Assembly: GCA_035476635.1 (NCBI GenBank)
Contig: DATILI010000324.1
Coordinates: 1-9,251 of the forward strand
Direction of reading: 5' to 3'
DNA length: 9,251 nt
From: DATILI01 sp035476635
GTDB lineage: Bacteria; Pseudomonadota; Gammaproteobacteria; Burkholderiales; Burkholderiaceae_C
The notes under the pieces were generated by a model. It saw only the letters and a list, made by a program, of their open reading frames with translations. It was not told the DNA's origin and made no database searches. Position 1 is the stretch's first letter, and each line of letters begins with the position of its first letter. Below are positions 6,799-9,251 of the stretch, piece by piece. The translations under genes and the position numbers were made by a program.

Positions 6799-7525
6799 GG
6801 CGGCAGATGTTGCAAAGGTGGCGAGTCAGGGGGCGGGCGGTGCAGTTTCGCCCGAGCAATTGGCCCTGGACTTTGTGCAATTCTCCGTTGAATCCGGTGT
6901 GTTGCGCTTTGGCGAGTTCAAGACCAAGGCCGGCCGCATGAGTCCGTATTTCTTCAACGCGGGCCTGTTCGACGATGGCGCCAAGCTGGGCCGGCTCGCG
7001 CAATTCTACGCAGGCGCCTTGCTGCAAAGTGGCATCGAATTCGACATGATTTTCGGCCCGGCCTACAAGGGCATTCCGCTGGGTGCGGCGGTTGCAGTCG
7101 AGTTGGCCCGGTTGGGCCGCAACGTTCCGTTCGCCTATAACCGCAAGGAAGCCAAGGACCATGGCGAAGGCGGAACGCTGGTCGGTGCGCCCTTGAAGGG
7201 GCGCGTGCTGATCGTCGACGACGTGATGTCGGCCGGCACGGCGGCGCGCGAGTCCATTGCGCTGATCCAGGCCGCGGGCGCAACGCCGCATGCGGTGGTC
7301 ATTGCGTTGGACCGGCAGGAAATGGCGACCGAGAACGGCGCCGACGTCAACCACAGCGCGGTGCAGTACGTTCGCCATCAACTGGGCTTGCAGGTTTGCG
7401 CGATTGCGAAGCTCTCCGATTTGCTGCAGTATCTGGCGAATCAACCTGGCGCCGGGCTGGCGGCCCACCATCCCCGGGTGCTCGCTTACCGCCAGCGCTA
7501 TGGCGTGGATGAAAGACCGACGTGA
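6797..7525 (+). CDS. pyrE: Orotate phosphoribosyltransferase
   Basis: 242 residues, longer than the 213 of E. coli PyrE, mainly through about 17 extra residues at the N-terminus. It catalyses orotate plus PRPP to OMP and pyrophosphate in de novo pyrimidine synthesis, in the cytoplasm. Seen: SGVLRFGEFKTKAGRMSPYFFN (33-54) for orotate contacts, GPAYKGIPL (87-95), the flexible catalytic loop NRKEAKDHGEGG with Lys117, Lys120 and His122, and the PRPP-binding signature VLIVDDVMSAGTA (137-149). ATG 6797 has AAGGA (6785-6789) seven bases upstream. Upstream in-frame codons as far as 6674 lie opposite the exonuclease gene and are unlikely to be used. The stop overlaps the GTG start of the DUF4124 gene, so the two are probably one transcript. 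Its promoter must lie inside the exonuclease coding sequence; no convincing attenuator or promoter is visible. Confidence 0.96.
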   Translation: MAADVAKVASQGAGGAVSPEQLALDFVQFSVESGVLRFGEFKTKAGRMSPYFFNAGLFDDGAKLGRLAQFYAGALLQSGIEFDMIFGPAYKGIPLGAAVAVELARLGRNVPFAYNRKEAKDHGEGGTLVGAPLKGRVLIVDDVMSAGTAARESIALIQAAGATPHAVVIALDRQEMATENGADVNHSAVQYVRHQLGLQVCAIAKLSDLLQYLANQPGAGLAAHHPRVLAYRQRYGVDERPT

Positions 7526-8208
7526 CCCGCCTGCTGCCCATGCGTTTGATTTTTGCTGTTTTGCTGACGTGCTGGCTGGGCCAGGGCGCGGCGCAAGGCA
7601 TCTTTACCTGCCTGGACAGCAAGGGCCGCAAGATCACCTCGGACCGGCCGATTCCCGAGTGCAACGACCGCGAGCAAAAAGAGCTCAACCCCAGCGGCAC
7701 CGTCAAGCGCAACGTGGGGCCTTCGCTGACTGCGCAAGAGCGCACGCTCAAGGAAGAGCAGGAAAAGAAGGAAGCCGAAGAGCGTGCGCGCGCCGCTGAC
7801 GAGAAACGCCGCGATCGCGCCTTGCTCAACCGCTACCAGAACAAGGCCGTGCACGACCGCGAGCGGGTCGATGCGCTCAAGCAGGTGGATGAGGTGATCG
7901 CCGCGGCCAGCAAGCGTGTGCTGGAGCTCGGCCAGCAGCGCGCGGCGATCGAGAACGAAATGGAGTTCTACAAGAAGGACACCAGCAAGGCGCCGCCCTC
8001 CATCAGGCGCCAGGTCACCGAGAACGAGCAGAACATCGCCTTGCAAAAGCGCTTTATCGTGGACCAGGAAACCGAGAAGAGCCGCATCAATGCGCGCTTC
8101 GACGAAGAACTGGTCCGGCTGCGCCAGCTCTGGGCCATCCAGGCAGCGGCGATCAGCACGGCCACCGGCACCGCGGCCAGGCCGGCGTCGGCACCGGCGG
8201 CGCGGTAA
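7522..8208 (+). CDS. DUF4124-type secreted protein with long coiled coil
   Basis: 228 residues from GTG 7522, whose bases overlap the pyrE stop (GTGA), suggesting translational coupling. ATG 7540 is a possible start six codons later. Seen: a signal peptide (MRLIFAVLLTCWLGQGAA), then the DUF4124-like motif IFTCLDSKGRKITSDRPIPEC (27-47). Its Cys30 and Cys47 could form a disulfide. A highly charged Lys/Glu/Arg/Ala stretch at about 70-150 and again 160-205 is predicted coiled coil, split by KAPPS near 156-160. The tail is an Ala/Pro-rich segment. Family knowledge: DUF4124 proteins are common in beta- and gamma-proteobacteria, are exported and have no established function. Here it is probably a periplasmic structural or adaptor protein. 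It ends 12 bases before the convergent gatB stop, with no convincing terminator between. Confidence 0.9.
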   Translation: MTRLLPMRLIFAVLLTCWLGQGAAQGIFTCLDSKGRKITSDRPIPECNDREQKELNPSGTVKRNVGPSLTAQERTLKEEQEKKEAEERARAADEKRRDRALLNRYQNKAVHDRERVDALKQVDEVIAAASKRVLELGQQRAAIENEMEFYKKDTSKAPPSIRRQVTENEQNIALQKRFIVDQETEKSRINARFDEELVRLRQLWAIQAAAISTATGTAARPASAPAAR

Positions 8209-8220
8209 TCTCTTTTCGCT

Positions 8221-9251
8221 TCAGGAGAGCTTTTGGCGCAGCAGGTCGTTGACCTGCTGCGGGTTGGCCTTGCCCTTGCTGGCCTTCATGGCCTGGCCGA
8301 CCAGCGCGTTGAAGGCCTTGTCCTTGCCGGCCCTGAACTGCGCGACGTTGTCGGGATTGGCCGCGATCACCTCGTCGATGATTTTCTCCAGCGCGCCGGA
8401 GTCGTTCATCTGCTTCAGGCCCTTGGACTCGATGAGTGTGTCCACGTCGCTCGCCTCGTCGCTCCACAGTGCGTCAAACACCTGGCGGGCGGCGTTGTTG
8501 GACACGGTGCCGTCGGCGATGCGCGTGATCAGCTGCGCCAGTTGGGCTGCGCTCACCGGCGCCTGCTCGATGCCGACTTCGCCGACGTTCAGCCGCCGCG
8601 ACACCTCGCCCATGACCCAGTTGCTGGCCAGCTTGGGTTGGCCGCAGGCCTTGGCCGTCGCTTCGAAGTAGGCCGCCACGGCTTTGCTCTGCGTCAAGGT
8701 GGTGGCGTCGTATTCGGGCAGCCCGTAGTCCTTGACGAATCGCGCCGCCATCACGCGCGGCAGCTCCGCCATCTCCGAGCGCACGCGTTCCACCCACTCC
8801 GGCGCCACCACCAGCGGCGGCAGGTCGGGGTCGGGGAAGTAACGGTAGTCGGCCGCGTCTTCCTTGGTGCGCATGGCGCGCGTCTCGCCGGTGTCGGGGT
8901 TGAACAGCACCGTGGCCTGCTCGATCGTGAGGCCGTCCTCGAGCTGCTCGATCTGCCAGCGGATCTCGTAGTCCATCGCCTGCTGCATGAACTTGAAGCT
9001 GTTCAGGTTCTTGATCTCGCGCCGCGTGCCGAGCTTCTCGCCGGGCTTGCGCACCGAAACATTGGCGTCGCAGCGGAAGCTGCCTTCCTGCATGTTGCCG
9101 TCGCAAATGCCGATCCAGGTCACTATCTTGTGCAGCTCCTTGGCGTAGGCCACGGCCTCCTCGGAAGAGCGCATATCGGGCTCGGTCACGATCTCCAGCA
9201 GGGGCGTGCCGGCGCGGTTCAGGTCGATGCCGCTTTGCCCGATGAAGTCTT
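8221..9251 (-). CDS. gatB: Aspartyl/glutamyl-tRNA amidotransferase subunit B, 5' part outside the window
   Basis: 342 C-terminal residues are visible; the gene enters from the right edge and full-length GatB is about 480. GatB is the kinase/transamidase and tRNA-binding subunit of GatCAB. This complex converts Glu-tRNA(Gln) or Asp-tRNA(Asn) to the amide form, using ammonia released by GatA. Seen: the family signature IDLNRAGTPLLEIVTEPDM, then EGSFRCDANVSVR, NLNSFKFMQQAMDYE and YRYFPDPDLPPL in the catalytic cradle domain. The helical and YqeY-like tail follows (LASNWVMGEV, then ITRIADGTVSNNAARQVF, ending LLRQKLS). The visible part is intact. Upstream gatA and gatC would be expected to the right, as in most genomes with a gat operon. 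Confidence 0.96.
   Translation of the reverse strand, partial: DFIGQSGIDLNRAGTPLLEIVTEPDMRSSEEAVAYAKELHKIVTWIGICDGNMQEGSFRCDANVSVRKPGEKLGTRREIKNLNSFKFMQQAMDYEIRWQIEQLEDGLTIEQATVLFNPDTGETRAMRTKEDAADYRYFPDPDLPPLVVAPEWVERVRSEMAELPRVMAARFVKDYGLPEYDATTLTQSKAVAAYFEATAKACGQPKLASNWVMGEVSRRLNVGEVGIEQAPVSAAQLAQLITRIADGTVSNNAARQVFDALWSDEASDVDTLIESKGLKQMNDSGALEKIIDEVIAANPDNVAQFRAGKDKAFNALVGQAMKASKGKANPQQVNDLLRQKLS

Noticed and set aside
8206..8240. Possible bidirectional terminator between the DUF4124 gene and gatB
   Set aside because: Only a four-base CTCT/AGAG pairing is available and the following T run is not adjacent to a stable stem.

Overview
The window is GC-rich, densely coded bacterial chromosome. 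The mix of genes (GatB, a 242-residue PyrE with an N-terminal extension, a DUF4124-type periplasmic protein, a PEP-CTERM protein and an OmpA-like lipoprotein) suggests a beta-proteobacterium of the order Burkholderiales, perhaps Comamonadaceae. That placement is an inference from protein character. There are no rRNA or tRNA genes, no CRISPR array, no insertion sequence and no phage genes.

Layout. (1) 1-5058, minus strand: three envelope-directed genes reading leftward. First comes an unknown protein with a Tat-like signal (5058-4417). Next is a lipoprotein with a C-terminal OmpA-like domain (4313-3018). After a 21-base gap comes a large secreted protein with WD40-type repeats and a C-terminal caspase-fold (peptidase C14) domain with an intact His/Cys dyad (2996 to beyond the left edge). 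(2) 5059-5303: a 245-base divergent regulatory region with a near-consensus sigma-54 promoter and a 15-base palindrome. (3) 5304-5918, plus: a PEP-CTERM protein of 204 residues, followed by a clear intrinsic terminator. (4) 6798-5995, minus: exodeoxyribonuclease III. (5) 6797-7525, plus: pyrE, whose ATG overlaps the proposed exonuclease ATG head to head inside one CCATGG. (6) 7522-8208, plus: a DUF4124/coiled-coil secreted protein starting at a GTG that overlaps the pyrE stop. (7) 9251-8221, minus: the C-terminal two thirds or so of gatB, convergent with the previous gene.

How the genes work together. The right half is housekeeping: pyrimidine synthesis, DNA repair and tRNA-dependent amidation. 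The left half is accessory and acts in the cell envelope. The OmpA-like lipoprotein and the secreted WD40-caspase are in the same reading frame, separated by one stop and seven codons, and very probably form an operon. They are the best candidate here for a poorly described system: an exported caspase-like protease paired with an outer-membrane lipoprotein. The PEP-CTERM gene is an isolated substrate of an exosortase system that must be encoded elsewhere, and its sigma-54 promoter fits the known RpoN/PrsK/PrsR control of such genes in floc- and biofilm-forming beta-proteobacteria.
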